Positions 33,350 to 43,564 of a DNA stretch of 64,000 bases are shown piece by piece (the first letter of the stretch is position 1; every line of letters begins with the position of its first letter). The notes under the pieces were generated by a model that saw only the letters and a program-made list of their open reading frames with translations, had not been told where the DNA came from and did no database searches. The stretch is taken from positions 645,001 to 709,000 of the forward strand of contig BRXU01000028.1 of the NCBI GenBank assembly GCA_030267565.1, in the 5' to 3' direction. The translations under genes were made by a program, and so were the position numbers. Source of the DNA: Pleodorina starrii. Its lineage: Eukaryota > Chlorophyta > Chlorophyceae > Chlamydomonadales > Volvocaceae.

Positions 33350-34726
33350 TCCGCGAGAGCAGCATTAATGTTCAAAGTGTGTACAGAGTCCTGTTAACAA
33401 TAGTCTGGTACAAGAGGTAAGATCGCGAAGTAATTCGCAAGGGGCACGGCGCACCTAAGTACAGTCCCTGACTAGCGTCAACTGCCACGTAACGATAACC
33501 GCTTCCTCCAACGACCGAAAATTCGGTCATCGGACTATGATTCTACCTCTTATGATAATCCAGAGAACCGGTGATACGGGCTGAATCCCAGGAATATGTG
33601 TGAAATTGTTTACAAGTTTACAACACACCCGAAGAAGCGACTAGAGGCGCTTGCCGCGCGGCGTTAGTAGACTGGGTGCACATCCTGAATTTCAGCGTCC
33701 TCCGTGATTCAAATATGCAGTTTTCATCAACAATCCAAAACAAGAACCAATATAACAGCCATCCACGAGCGGGTTTCGTAACTGCAAACTGCTGGCTGCA
33801 AGGTCGGGCGGCCGGGACCCGCCAAATAAATCCCGCCCTTTCCGCTGCATCCCCAGTGCCGCAAATCTTCAACTTCGACCCCACGCAACTTCGACAGCCA
33901 CGCGATGCTCTCCTTCATTCCAGCCGAGCCGCCTCAGCCTCTGCTCGAGCTAGCAAGGTGGGACAAAAGGTACCTGCGAGACGGGCCAGCGCCAGCGCCA
34001 GCGCGCTTCTACATGACTGCCAGCCGGGTGCGCCGCCGGGTGGCCGCCGCCGCTCAACGCGGCTCTCGACGCCTCGGTGGCGTATGATGGCGCCCAGCCC
34101 GTGCATCCAGGTGCCTCCACAGCCCTGAGACGTCGAACAAAACAAAACCTACAAAACCAAACCCATGAGAACCAGTACCGGTACAGCGCCCCTTATTCAC
34201 GCCTTTATATACAGAACTGGGGCTTCAAAAAAGCATAACAATGTCAAGGCATCGCTGTGTACCGTTACCGTTATGTCGGCCCTCTGGAGAGCGGCCGCTG
34301 CCCCGCGGGCGCTGCACCACCCAGCGCTGCCAGGCGCTGCGAGACATGCAATCAAGCCACGGTACCGGTATCTCCCCACCCTCCCCGCGCCCACCGCGGC
34401 TTGTCCGGGCAAGATTGAGGAAACCCTGTCCACCTCGACAGACAGACCCGGCCCGGCCTCGTGGACAGTGTGTATATGTGTATGTGTGTGCTGACCTCAG
34501 CGGTGAGACGCCCGACCAGCGCCCACGCTCCCATGCGTTCAACCTTGCTTCAGCCCGCGCTGGCGCCGCCAGTATGGAGCTGCGAGGCCCTTATAAAACC
34601 CTAAAACCCTAGACCAGAACAGAACACACCGAAGACCTTTGCGCAGCTTCACTACTGTCACTAAGCCGCACTGCGCCTCCCTCTCACGACGCCCCCTTTC
34701 CGGGCCCCCCATCGTCCGAATTGGGC
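33350..34726. other. Intergenic region upstream of the exonuclease gene
   Basis: This lies between the exonuclease start and the end of the giant low-complexity reading frame, both on the - strand. The stretch 33350-33800 is lower in GC and probably holds the exonuclease promoter. Two CCCTAAAA-like units occur at 34594-34610. No supported gene. Confidence 0.45.
34594..34610. repeat. Interstitial telomere-like repeat (CCCTAAAA)2
   Basis: TAAAACCCTAAAACCCT matches two units of the CCCTAAAA/TTTTAGGG telomere repeat known from Chlamydomonas. It lies just beyond the 3' end of the giant reading frame. Confidence 0.7.
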
Positions 34727-37700
34727 TCACAGCAGCGTCCTGCCCTCCCGCTCCCGTGCGCCGCCGCCGTCGCTGCCGTCGCTGCTGTTGCTGGCCTGCG
34801 GCGGCGGCGCTGCATCCCCGCTCAAAGAACCTCGCCGCGCGCCAGCCCCTTGGCCCCCTGGCGCCGCCGCCTCCGGCGCGGGCGCGTCCGCAACGCCGCC
34901 GTCGCCGCCGCCGCCACCGCCACCTTCGCCACGCTTCACGATCCACGACAACCCATCAGGCAGAAGCAAGCGCGAGTCAGCCGTGTCCGCCGCCGGACGG
35001 GGCAGCTCGCCAGCCTGCGACGGCGCCGCCGCCGCCTCGGCCGCAGCGGCTCCGGGGGCCGCAGCGGCAGCCTCCTCCAGGAGGAGACGCCGCGGGTGCG
35101 GGCAGTGCAGAGGGAGGACCGTGGAGGACAGCGCAGGCGGCACTGCGCCGCCGGCGCCGCCGCCGCCGCCGCGCGGCGCCTCCGAAAGCGAGCCAGAAGT
35201 AATGCGGGTGGGCGACAGCATCGGCAGCAGCCGACGGCCCAAGACGGGCCTCAATAGCGACGGGTCGGGTCGGCCGCGGCCGGCGCCGAGCGCCGCCGCC
35301 GCCTCGCCTGCCGGCGTCGTTGCAGCGGCAGCGGCAGAATGGGCGGGCGCGCGCCACGGCGCCGCGGGTCGGGACGCTGGCACCTCACCGTCACCGAGCC
35401 AGTCAAAGTCCAGCAGGGGATCGAGCTCGGGGATGTCCGACACCGAAGGCGGCGCGCGCGGCGACGGCGCACCCAGGGGGCTTCCTTCGGAGGCGGTCGT
35501 GGGGGACACGGAGATGCGGACTCCCAGCACAGCGGCGGCGGCGGATGACGGGGATACCAGCGGTGAGCTCGCTGGGGCCGCGAGAGCCGAGGGAGACGCG
35601 GGGCCGGGAACTGAAGAGGCCGCGCCCCTCATCGTCGTCGTCGTCGTCGGCGGCGGTGGCTCTTGGTGCTTGCAAACCGCACGCGGTTGGTGATCCCACG
35701 TCGCGTCGGCCGCCGCCGCCGCCAGGCTGCCCGTCGCCACTGCGGCGACGTGGGCGGCGGCAGAGGCGCCGATGCTGACGCTCCGCAGGGTGGCGCGGCC
35801 GGACGGCGACCGCGAGCCGCGTTCTGACCCCACCCCGTTCAGCAGCTGTCGCAGCGGCACCTGCTGCTGCTGCGGATGCTGCTGCTGTGTCTCCTCGTGC
35901 TCGTGCTGATGCTGCTGATGCTGGCGACGCGCCGGGCTCACCTCGCCATCCAAATCCAGGGCCGGATCGCACTTCGGCGACCGACCCACCACGGGTCCCA
36001 TCTCCGACGGCTCTGGCACAAGCATCAGGCACGCGGACGACCGACTGCCGCCCCAGGCCGGCACTGCTCGCGCGCCGCTGGTCGGCAGCAGCGGCGCCGC
36101 GGCGGGCCCCAGGCTGGCGCCCGCCGCGCCGCCGCTGCCGACCGGCGGCGCCCCAACAGCCCCCTGCGACCGCTGCGACCGCTGCGGCTGTGGCTGCTGC
36201 TGCCCGGTAAGCGCAGCCGCTGAGGGCAACGAGGAGGACAAGGAGGACAAGGAGGACAAGGGCGCGGGTGCCAGGGCTTCATGGGAAGCCGGGTGGGGAG
36301 GAGGAGGGGGAGGGCACGACTGCCGGTGCGGTGCGGGGTGCATCCGGAGCGCGTCACTGTAGGAGCCGCGGGACCGCCCAGCGCCGGTGCCGGCTCCGGC
36401 GCCAACACTGGTCTTGGTACTGCTCCCTAGGGCAACTTCTCGAGCTCGCGGCGGCGCGACGGCGCACCCGGGAGACACCTTCGCATCCACACCAACGCCG
36501 CCGCCGCCGTTTGGGCGGGGACCCAGCGTCAACAGCCCTTCGGATCGCCGGCCATGCGCGGCCGCCGCGTCGGCAGGCCAAGGCAGGGCCAGCACCAGGG
36601 CCAGGGCCTGCGCCCCCGTCGACGCCGTGCGCTGCAACCCGTCAGCGCCGCTGCTGCCGCCACGCGCTGCGGCGGCTGCGGGAGCGGGCGCTTGCCGCCA
36701 GGCGGCGGCGGCCCCCGCGGCGGCGGCTGCGGCTGCAGTGGGCGAGGTGCTGGTCGCGGCGCTGTCTCCATCATCTGTCGGAAGGCCCCGCGCCGCAACG
36801 CCGAGGAAAGAGCCCGACCCGGTCGGTGCTGCCACGTCAGCAGCAGCAGCCGCTTCCCCCCAAACTAACGTACCTGCACCACCACCACTGCTACCACCAC
36901 CACCACCACCAGAACCACCACCGCCACCACCATCTGCAGGCGGCGTGTCAGCCAGCGCCTCCGACCTTCCGTCCGCCTTCCAGAGCCGCCGCCGCAACGC
37001 GGCGCCCTCGCCAGCGCTGGCGTCGCCCCGAGGAGGAGTACCCGCGCCGCCGTCCCTTGCCCCCCTGCCGCCACCACTGCCGCTGCGGACCTCAGGATCC
37101 GGGGCAGTGGTGGCGGCAACGGCGGCTGTGGCAGTGGCAGCGGCAGTGGCAGCGGCGGCCGTGGCAGTGGTAGTGGTAGTGGCAGCGGCAGCGGCGGCGG
37201 CGGCGGCGGCGGCGGCGGGGGTTGGGCTCTCCGGAGAGCGGCTCAGGAAGGACGTCAGGGAGCGCAGCACTCGCTTGTGAATGGGAGTGCCGCCGCCGCC
37301 ATCGGCGCCAGAGGCGCGGTCGGCGCCGGAGGCGGCGGCGCCGCCGCCGCTCGGGCCCTGGCGGCTGCGGACCCGCAGCCGCAGCGGACGGGCTTGCGGC
37401 GGCGGCGGCGAGGTCATGGAGTCGGCGGGCAGCAGCGCGGCCGCCGCGGCGGCAGTCGGTCCCTGGCCTGGAGCCAGCAGGCCGGACGTCATCGCGGAGG
37501 GCGCCGAGAAGCGCTGCAGACTGCGCGTCGAGGCGCCGTCGGTGTCGCTGGCGGCGCCGTCACCTCCGCCGTCGCTTCCACGGGCGGCCCCGGCACCGCT
37601 GTCAACGTCACTGCTGCTTCCGCTGCAGTCGTGCGGCCTGCCGGCACCTACGTCCGCGGCGCTGCTACCACGGGCGGTGCCGCGGGTGGGACGCGCGAAC

Positions 37701-40420
37701 GTGGCGGTCGACAGGCGGGAGACCGCCTTCGCGCCGCCGCCGCTGCTGCCGCCGCCGCCGCCGCCGGCCCTGCTCCCGCCGGAAAACTGCGCAGCAGTCG
37801 TCTGGCCGGACGCACTGCCGGCGTCGGCGTCCGCGTCGGCGTGGCCGCGCGGGCCCTGCCAGGGCACGTCGGTGGCGTGCCGGTCTGTTGCGGGAAGCGC
37901 GCCGCGAGGTGGCGACACGGCGGCGCCACCTCCGGCGGCGGTCATCCTTGAAGCCGCCGTCTCTGGGTCCCAGTGCGCGTGCGCCTCCGCACCAGCGGCT
38001 GTGGCGCCGTGCGACAGCTCGCGCTGCGGAAGCGCTGCCAAGCAAGCGGCTGCGCCGCCGCCGCCGTGGGGCGGCGGCGATGCCTCCGACCAGACCGTTG
38101 GCGAGCCCAGCCCGGCGGCGGCGCCGGGCAGCTGCGGGTCGGCAGCGGCAGCGAAGCCCGAAGCTGCTGGAACCTGATGCGCTTTGCCGGGCGTGCGCTC
38201 CAGGCCTGCCGGTGTGAGGACGGGCAGGAGCGCCCAGCGCGGGCTATGAGCGAGAGCCCAGGTCCCAGGGCCGTCGTCATTGAGGCGGGCATGACTCGCC
38301 GGCGCGGCTACCATCGAGGTGACGCCGCCGTCACCACCCCCGGCCACAGGACTGCTGCTCCAGCCAGCGGCGGCAACGGCGCCGCCGGGCCAGCGGCCGG
38401 CGGCGGCTGCGCCGCCAGCGGCGGCGCCAGTGACAGCCGAGGTGGCAGCGCCGCCGCCGCCGCCGCCGCCGCCACCGCTGGTGAGGGGGCCACCGCCGCC
38501 GCCGCCACCGCTGGTGACGGCGCTGCTGTTGCTGTTGCCATCGCCGCCGTCGGACCAAACAGGCACCAGCTCGCAGCTGCTGGCGCCGCTGCTTGCGGGC
38601 AGGCGTGGAGCCGCCGCCGCCGCCGCCTCCGCCTCCGCCTCCGCCGCCGCAGCAGCACCTGATGCGGTGGCTGCCGCCGCAACCCCTGACGACTGCCCCT
38701 GTCCACCACCATCGCCGTCGCAGCCGCCGTCCCCCGCCTGCCCTCGTGCCGAGGCCTGGAAGGCCGCCGCCGCCAGGCCCCCGCAGGCTCCCACGCCCTC
38801 CGCCACCGCTGCCACGCCCGGCGTCCCGGCTAGCCCTGATAAGGCCCTCGTCAGCATCCCCTGCAGCCTGTCACTCAGCGACCGCCGCAGGATCCTGTGC
38901 CCGCCACCACCGCCGCCACCACCGCCGCCGCCGCCGCAGCGGGGCGACGATGGGCCTTCGCCCGCATCGCCCACATGCCGCAGCTGCCGGGCGCTGCCGC
39001 CGAAACGGCCCCCGGCGCGGACGCCCTCAGCGCCATCAGCGCCGCCATCGGCCCCCTCGCCCTCGCACGCTTCGTCGGGGCCGGCACCGTCGCTGGGGGC
39101 AGGTGACAGTGCAGGCCGCGCGCTCGCATCCAGGGAGGGGCACTGCGGGGCCGGCTGCTGAGCTGCGGGCGGCAACGGCGGCGACGGCGGCATTGTCGCT
39201 GACGGCCAATCCCCCCGTGGCAGTGGCAGCGGCAGCGCATGGGAAACGCCCGGTGGCCGCATGTCCGGTTGGACCCACGCAGGCACCGACCCGCGGCTCG
39301 GCGCCCATGCCCGCGCGCGCTCACGCGCCTGGACCGCCGCCCAAACTTCCAACGAGCCCGCGTCCGGAGTGCCACTCGTGGTGCGGGCGCGTGGCGCGAC
39401 GGCCGCGGCAGCGGCGGCGGCGGCGAGCCCCATGGGCGCCAGTCGGAGCTGTGCGGCGCCGGCGCGGCCGCCGGCGCCGTCCGCCCGATGCTGCGGATCC
39501 GCGGCGGGCCTGACGCCAGGACCGAGGTTGACGCCAGGATACGTCGTACTTGCGCCGGCGCTGCCAGCGCCACCACTGGCTCCACCACTGCTGGCAAGGC
39601 TCCCGCCGGCGACCGCCGCCGGGCTTGCGCCCGTGGCGACGGCGCTAAAGCTCGACAGCGGCGGCTGCACAGCCGGCCGCGGCGGCGGCCCCAGCGCGGC
39701 CGCGGCCGCCACGACTGCGTCGTCCGCGGACCGCTGGCGCTGCAGGCTCCGTCTGCCCACTGCCCAGGGCTGCGAGGAGGAGATGATGCGGGTGTCGGAA
39801 GCCCGACCCGCCGCCAAGCTCACAGCGGGAGCCGCGGCAGCAGCGGGCGGCGGCGTGGCCGCCGCCGCCGCCGCCGCAGTCCCCGCGTGGGGCTGCCATC
39901 GCGCAGCCACATTCGTCACCCAGGTGGCGGAGGCGGCGCTCGCCGCGGCGCCGCCCGCGGGCAGCGCAAGCGGTGAGGTGTAGGTGGGCCACACCACGTT
40001 CGCGCCCCCGTCGCGCCCCGAGCTGGCATCAACCGCCCCGCCGGGCCCACCGCCGCCGCCGCCGTCAGCCGCCCACCCCGCCGTCGCCAGCCCCGCCGCA
40101 ACCCACTGGCCGCCTCGACCGCCGCCGCTCCCGGCACCGGTGGGCCAGGCGGAAGACAGGCCGGCCGGCCCACCGGTGCCGGCGGCGCCAGTGCTGCTGC
40201 TGCTGCTGCTGCTGCTCGCGGCTCCCAGGATGGGGCCCTGGCTTTGGGCACCGCGCGGTGGCGACTGCGCGGCGATGCTGGGGGGGCTGAGCGAGTCCTC
40301 GCGGGCGAGGGTTGGCGGTGTGAGCTCGCACGCTGCCCGCATGAGGCTGCTGCTGGATTCGTCGGCGGACAGCGCCAGGCAGGCGGCCGCATCGGCTCGG
40401 GAGTGGGCCGCGGAGCGGGC
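34727..40420 (-). CDS. Giant low-complexity Ala/Gly/Ser/Pro-rich coding exon, likely C-terminal part of the phosphatase gene
   Basis: A single open stretch of 1897 codons plus stop begins after a good acceptor (CCTCTGCAG) at 40420, in phase 0. Even at this GC content so long a frame without stops is unlikely by chance. The product is almost wholly disordered: Gly, Ala and Ser runs, His/Gln patches (QHQQHQHEHEETQQQHPQQQ), Thr runs and many Ser-Pro sites. A few islands are ordered or motif-like: HRILRRSLSDRLQGMLTRAL and the similar HKRVLRSLTSFLSRSPESP, RSLQRFSAPS, and an acidic-hydrophobic motif SDIPELDPLLDFDWLGDG near the C-terminus. No enzymatic domain is recognised. There is almost no space for a separate promoter, so the exon most likely belongs to the phosphatase transcript directly upstream; in-frame linking exons are 40764-40993 and 40580-40618. 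If separate, the first Met-led part would start near 40340. Confidence 0.65.
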   Translation of the reverse strand, partial: ARSAAHSRADAAACLALSADESSSSLMRAACELTPPTLAREDSLSPPSIAAQSPPRGAQSQGPILGAASSSSSSSSTGAAGTGGPAGLSSAWPTGAGSGGGRGGQWVAAGLATAGWAADGGGGGGPGGAVDASSGRDGGANVVWPTYTSPLALPAGGAAASAASATWVTNVAARWQPHAGTAAAAAAATPPPAAAAAPAVSLAAGRASDTRIISSSQPWAVGRRSLQRQRSADDAVVAAAAALGPPPRPAVQPPLSSFSAVATGASPAAVAGGSLASSGGASGGAGSAGASTTYPGVNLGPGVRPAADPQHRADGAGGRAGAAQLRLAPMGLAAAAAAAAVAPRARTTSGTPDAGSLEVWAAVQARERARAWAPSRGSVPAWVQPDMRPPGVSHALPLPLPRGDWPSATMPPSPPLPPAAQQPAPQCPSLDASARPALSPAPSDGAGPDEACEGEGADGGADGAEGVRAGGRFGGSARQLRHVGDAGEGPSSPRCGGGGGGGGGGGGHRILRRSLSDRLQGMLTRALSGLAGTPGVAAVAEGVGACGGLAAAAFQASARGQAGDGGCDGDGGGQGQSSGVAAAATASGAAAAAEAEAEAAAAAAPRLPASSGASSCELVPVWSDGGDGNSNSSAVTSGGGGGGGPLTSGGGGGGGGGAATSAVTGAAAGGAAAAGRWPGGAVAAAGWSSSPVAGGGDGGVTSMVAAPASHARLNDDGPGTWALAHSPRWALLPVLTPAGLERTPGKAHQVPAASGFAAAADPQLPGAAAGLGSPTVWSEASPPPHGGGGAAACLAALPQRELSHGATAAGAEAHAHWDPETAASRMTAAGGGAAVSPPRGALPATDRHATDVPWQGPRGHADADADAGSASGQTTAAQFSGGSRAGGGGGGSSGGGAKAVSRLSTATFARPTRGTARGSSAADVGAGRPHDCSGSSSDVDSGAGAARGSDGGGDGAASDTDGASTRSLQRFSAPSAMTSGLLAPGQGPTAAAAAALLPADSMTSPPPPQARPLRLRVRSRQGPSGGGAAASGADRASGADGGGGTPIHKRVLRSLTSFLSRSPESPTPAAAAAAAAAAAATTTTTATAAAATAAATATAAVAATTAPDPEVRSGSGGGRGARDGGAGTPPRGDASAGEGAALRRRLWKADGRSEALADTPPADGGGGGGSGGGGGGSSGGGAGTLVWGEAAAAADVAAPTGSGSFLGVAARGLPTDDGDSAATSTSPTAAAAAAAGAAAAWRQAPAPAAAAARGGSSGADGLQRTASTGAQALALVLALPWPADAAAAHGRRSEGLLTLGPRPNGGGGVGVDAKVSPGCAVAPPRAREVALGSSTKTSVGAGAGTGAGRSRGSYSDALRMHPAPHRQSCPPPPPPHPASHEALAPAPLSSLSSLSSSLPSAAALTGQQQPQPQRSQRSQGAVGAPPVGSGGAAGASLGPAAAPLLPTSGARAVPAWGGSRSSACLMLVPEPSEMGPVVGRSPKCDPALDLDGEVSPARRQHQQHQHEHEETQQQHPQQQQVPLRQLLNGVGSERGSRSPSGRATLRSVSIGASAAAHVAAVATGSLAAAAADATWDHQPRAVCKHQEPPPPTTTTTMRGAASSVPGPASPSALAAPASSPLVSPSSAAAAVLGVRISVSPTTASEGSPLGAPSPRAPPSVSDIPELDPLLDFDWLGDGEVPASRPAAPWRAPAHSAAAAATTPAGEAAAALGAGRGRPDPSLLRPVLGRRLLPMLSPTRITSGSLSEAPRGGGGGAGGAVPPALSSTVLPLHCPHPRRLLLEEAAAAAPGAAAAEAAAAPSQAGELPRPAADTADSRLLLPDGLSWIVKRGEGGGGGGGDGGVADAPAPEAAAPGGQGAGARRGSLSGDAAPPPQASNSSDGSDGGGAREREGRTLL

Positions 40421-40688
40421 CTGCAGAGGGAGGGAGGGAGGCGCGCAGGCCGGCCGGCCGGCCGGCAGGTGGGTGGGTGGGTTTGACGGTATTGAGGGGC
40501 GAGGGATGGGGAGGGGGGCGCCAGCGCGCTGGCGACGGCTGGCGGGGCGGGAAGTGGGTGGGTGGAAGGTTTCCTGTACCGCATGCGCTCCGTCTTCTGC
40601 ATAGCTCGCCAAACAGCACTGCCAAACTTCATCCGTCGTCGTCCAGAGGCGAAGCCCGTAAGTTAAGGATCAGCCCTCGCTTCCTGCC

Positions 40689-41927
40689 TCACAGGCCCGG
40701 GCCCCCCCCTCCCCCGAGCATCCGCGCATTCCCCGCCGCTGCCGCGCCTATCGGGGGCCCCACCCGCAGGAAACGCTGCAGGTCCCACAGCTGCCACCCC
40801 TCCGCGCTGCAGCCCGCCTGCTGGAACAGCTGCAGCTGCAACAGGAAGCCCTGGTTGGGATTGATGGCGGGGCGCGCTGCCTTGACTACCGCGCGCGCGT
40901 CGTCCAGCGACAGCCCCCCCTTGGCCATCAGGTAGCCGATGACCACGGAGGCGGAGCGGGACACGCCCGCGGCGCAATGCACCAGCACCGCGCCTAGGAA
41001 GGGGGGAGAGAGGAGGGGAGGAGCGGGAGGGTGCGAAAACGGGCCCGGGCCCGAAACACGCACGAATGGGGAATGCGGAGGCGGAGGCGGGGCGTGGAGG
41101 GTAGGAGACAGCAGAGCGGCGGTGGTTGGGAATGGGTTGTCGGAGGCAGGGAATGGAGCGGGGAAGTATGCGGGGAGGGGAGGGAGGCTCGGGGAGGCGC
41201 GTCTGAAGGTGAGCGTTGCAGCACGACGGCGATGGCGTGGGTGTGGGGCAGGGTTTTGTGGGGGCGGGGGGCGGCTGGATGGGTCCGAAAGTCCGCCCGG
41301 CAGGATGGGCCTTAGATGAAACGAGTGCGGCTTTAAGGACTGGGTCGTGGGATGCGTCTGGGTGGAAGGGCGAATAGACTCACAAAACCTGTGTGCAGTT
41401 CTCCGATGGCACACGGGTTTCATACGTCACATGGACAATTGCTTTGCTCACCAGCATCACGACCGGCATCGATAAAGTTGAAGCATTCGGGGAAGTGTTT
41501 CACCAGGTCCTCCTCCTCGAGGTCATAAATTGGAACGTGCTTGTAGGTAAAGGCCCCCGAGTGAGTTGGAGACAGCTCCTTTCCCACCTACAACATCAAA
41601 GGACCGTATCTTATTTTTGACAAAGGAGCCAAGCGCAAGTGCACCGAGCATGACTACCTCTTGAACTAGAGCTCTTTACAAACGAGCCAGGTGTCGGTGC
41701 CGAACGCTCTCGAGACAGCCCACCTGTAAAACATGTGTTACACCTTTTCGTTGTAGCAGCTCCTTCTGGGCCTCGAGGTGACAGCTGCTCAGATAGAGGT
41801 CACGCGCAACGAGGCACAGACTATCTTTGCTATCCCAACCCACTGAGGGCGGTTTGTTGGCAAACTTCTTAGCAATGGCAGCCTTGGCAAGCCAGAAGGA
41901 CGATGGGTTATCAATTAATCCTGCCAT
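40689..41927 (-). CDS. Dual-specificity protein phosphatase
   Basis: Exons (transcript order): 41724-41927, 41452-41587, 40689-40993; 645 nt and 214 residues if it ends at the stop at 40689. Exon 1 gives a leader and the start of the fold (ARDLYLSSCHLEAQKELLQ). Exon 2 carries YKHVPIYDLEEEDLVKHFPE, with D90 the likely general acid. Exon 3 carries the signature HCAAGVSRS with nucleophile C120 and R126, then ASVVIGYLMAKGGLSLDDAR and RPAINPNQGF, as in MAP-kinase-phosphatase-type enzymes. It should remove phosphate from Tyr and Ser/Thr residues of a protein kinase; the partner is unknown. An alternative donor after codon 190 (CGG|GTGGGG, 40764/40763) would skip this stop and join, in frame, a 39-nt exon and the 5.7 kb exon downstream. 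Confidence 0.88.
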
Positions 41928-43564
41928 GCTTGGTCGTCACTGGCGAGGGGCCAAAGTTTATTAGTTCGCAAGCCAACATGAATGCCCATCGTATGAGATA
42001 GCATGTGGCAGGACGTTGGTAGAATCCACCGTGTTAGGGGCGGACCGAGGCGCTCGTCACGTCGCGGATTCCGTCGAGTTCATGGAGCTGCTCCTAGAGC
42101 GCCCACTACCTCCGCGTGGGCGGTCCGCATAACAATAAATTTCCACCTGTATGTCCCCTTATCCTGTACATCGATTAAAGTAAAGGAGATGGAATTTGAG
42201 GGCATTTGGGTATCCATCGTTCGTACTATTCATCGTTTCCAAGCCAAGCTGTCCCCGGGCTTGCCGCTTTCCGACTGCGATCACCACAGCCACTATAACA
42301 CCTGCAATTGCTTTGAATCGCGTTTTGGTCTTTCTACGTCATTTGTCAGGTGGAGCAGCGGCATTTGCGGCAACGCCCGGCACGTCACGGCGACCTGAAG
42401 CCGACTTCATCGTTTGCAACTGCTCGAGCGCTCACGCAAGGTAGAGGCTCTCCGCGCAGGATCTCGGGCCCTCCAGTAGCGGGAAAGAACGAAAGCAACC
42501 ACCTTGCAGGCAGCAATCTAACCGTCACCAGCTCTCGATTTCGGGCTTGCTACCGCTTGCCTTCGAAACCCAAGCGAAACATGTAAAGGTGGGATCCTGC
42601 GCGGAAAAAATTGGGTTTGTGCATTGCCAAAGTCAAGTTATCTTCTGACTAATTGAAAGGACGTTGTATGCCAATACTAACAGCTACTACGTACTCCCTC
42701 GCCCTCATCACCGTATCTCGCGCCCGGACTGTGGTGGCGACCGACCACCGCCACAATGCACCGCAGCGTCACTTCATTCGGTCCGCTTAGCTCGTATGTG
42801 TTCGAAAGATGAGCCCTGCTTCCGTTCCATTCAAACCAGGAACGCAAAGAATGTACAGATCGCGTAATCATTTCCTCATTAGCAGATGCACAGCCGTCAG
42901 ATTGCTCGCAGACCCGGCAATCGGAAGGTCTGGTCTCCTGTGTACATGGCGCTTCGAACTCACTCCTACTCACTCCTTCAAGTCACTCCTCTCACAGTCG
43001 CACTCCCTCATTGGATCGCCCGCCAGGAAGCCTCTCACTCAATAATTTTAAGGCTGCGAAGCTGCCGTTTCTTCGTATCTAGTGGTATTAAATTGTCTTG
43101 GATAAAACATACGGTGCCTTGGACTGTTTCAATGTTCCTTCCGTAGTGTTTTTGAGTCAGCGAGGCACACAGAGTCTGACAATATGCAGTTTCCATATCA
43201 GCTATCATCAATTTAAGGTTTCGAAGTACCGGTATCCTTGACACTATCCGGTAGGAACAAATTTGCGGCACGGCATACCGGTAGTGCATGCCAATCCTGC
43301 ATACAGGGATTGCGTGTGGATGCCTTGTTAACAACATTTTAAACATTTGAATATTTAAAATATATTTCCAGACTCAACTGGCCCTCTGCGCTATCTACGA
43401 ACGCCGTTGCCGAAACCAACGGAAACTTCAGTGGTGTTAGTAGTACGGGCCGTAACAGTGCTTCAAGTACCTTGGAGCTTCCATCTTGGACATATTGCAG
43501 TCGCTTTCCATAGTTGGTGTGAAACACAAGAGGTCACGGCCGTTGGTCCAGGTTCGAAGGAAAA
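41928..43564. other. Divergent intergenic region (phosphatase / lectin)
   Basis: It separates two genes transcribed away from each other and so should hold both promoters. It is markedly lower in GC than the genes. Short open frames are present on both strands but none is supported. Confidence 0.45.

Noticed and set aside
34730..40420. Many 100-330-codon open frames on the + strand opposite the giant exon
   Set aside because: They are mirror frames of GC-rich, repetitive codons; none starts or ends at convincing splice sites, and the - strand frame is several times longer.
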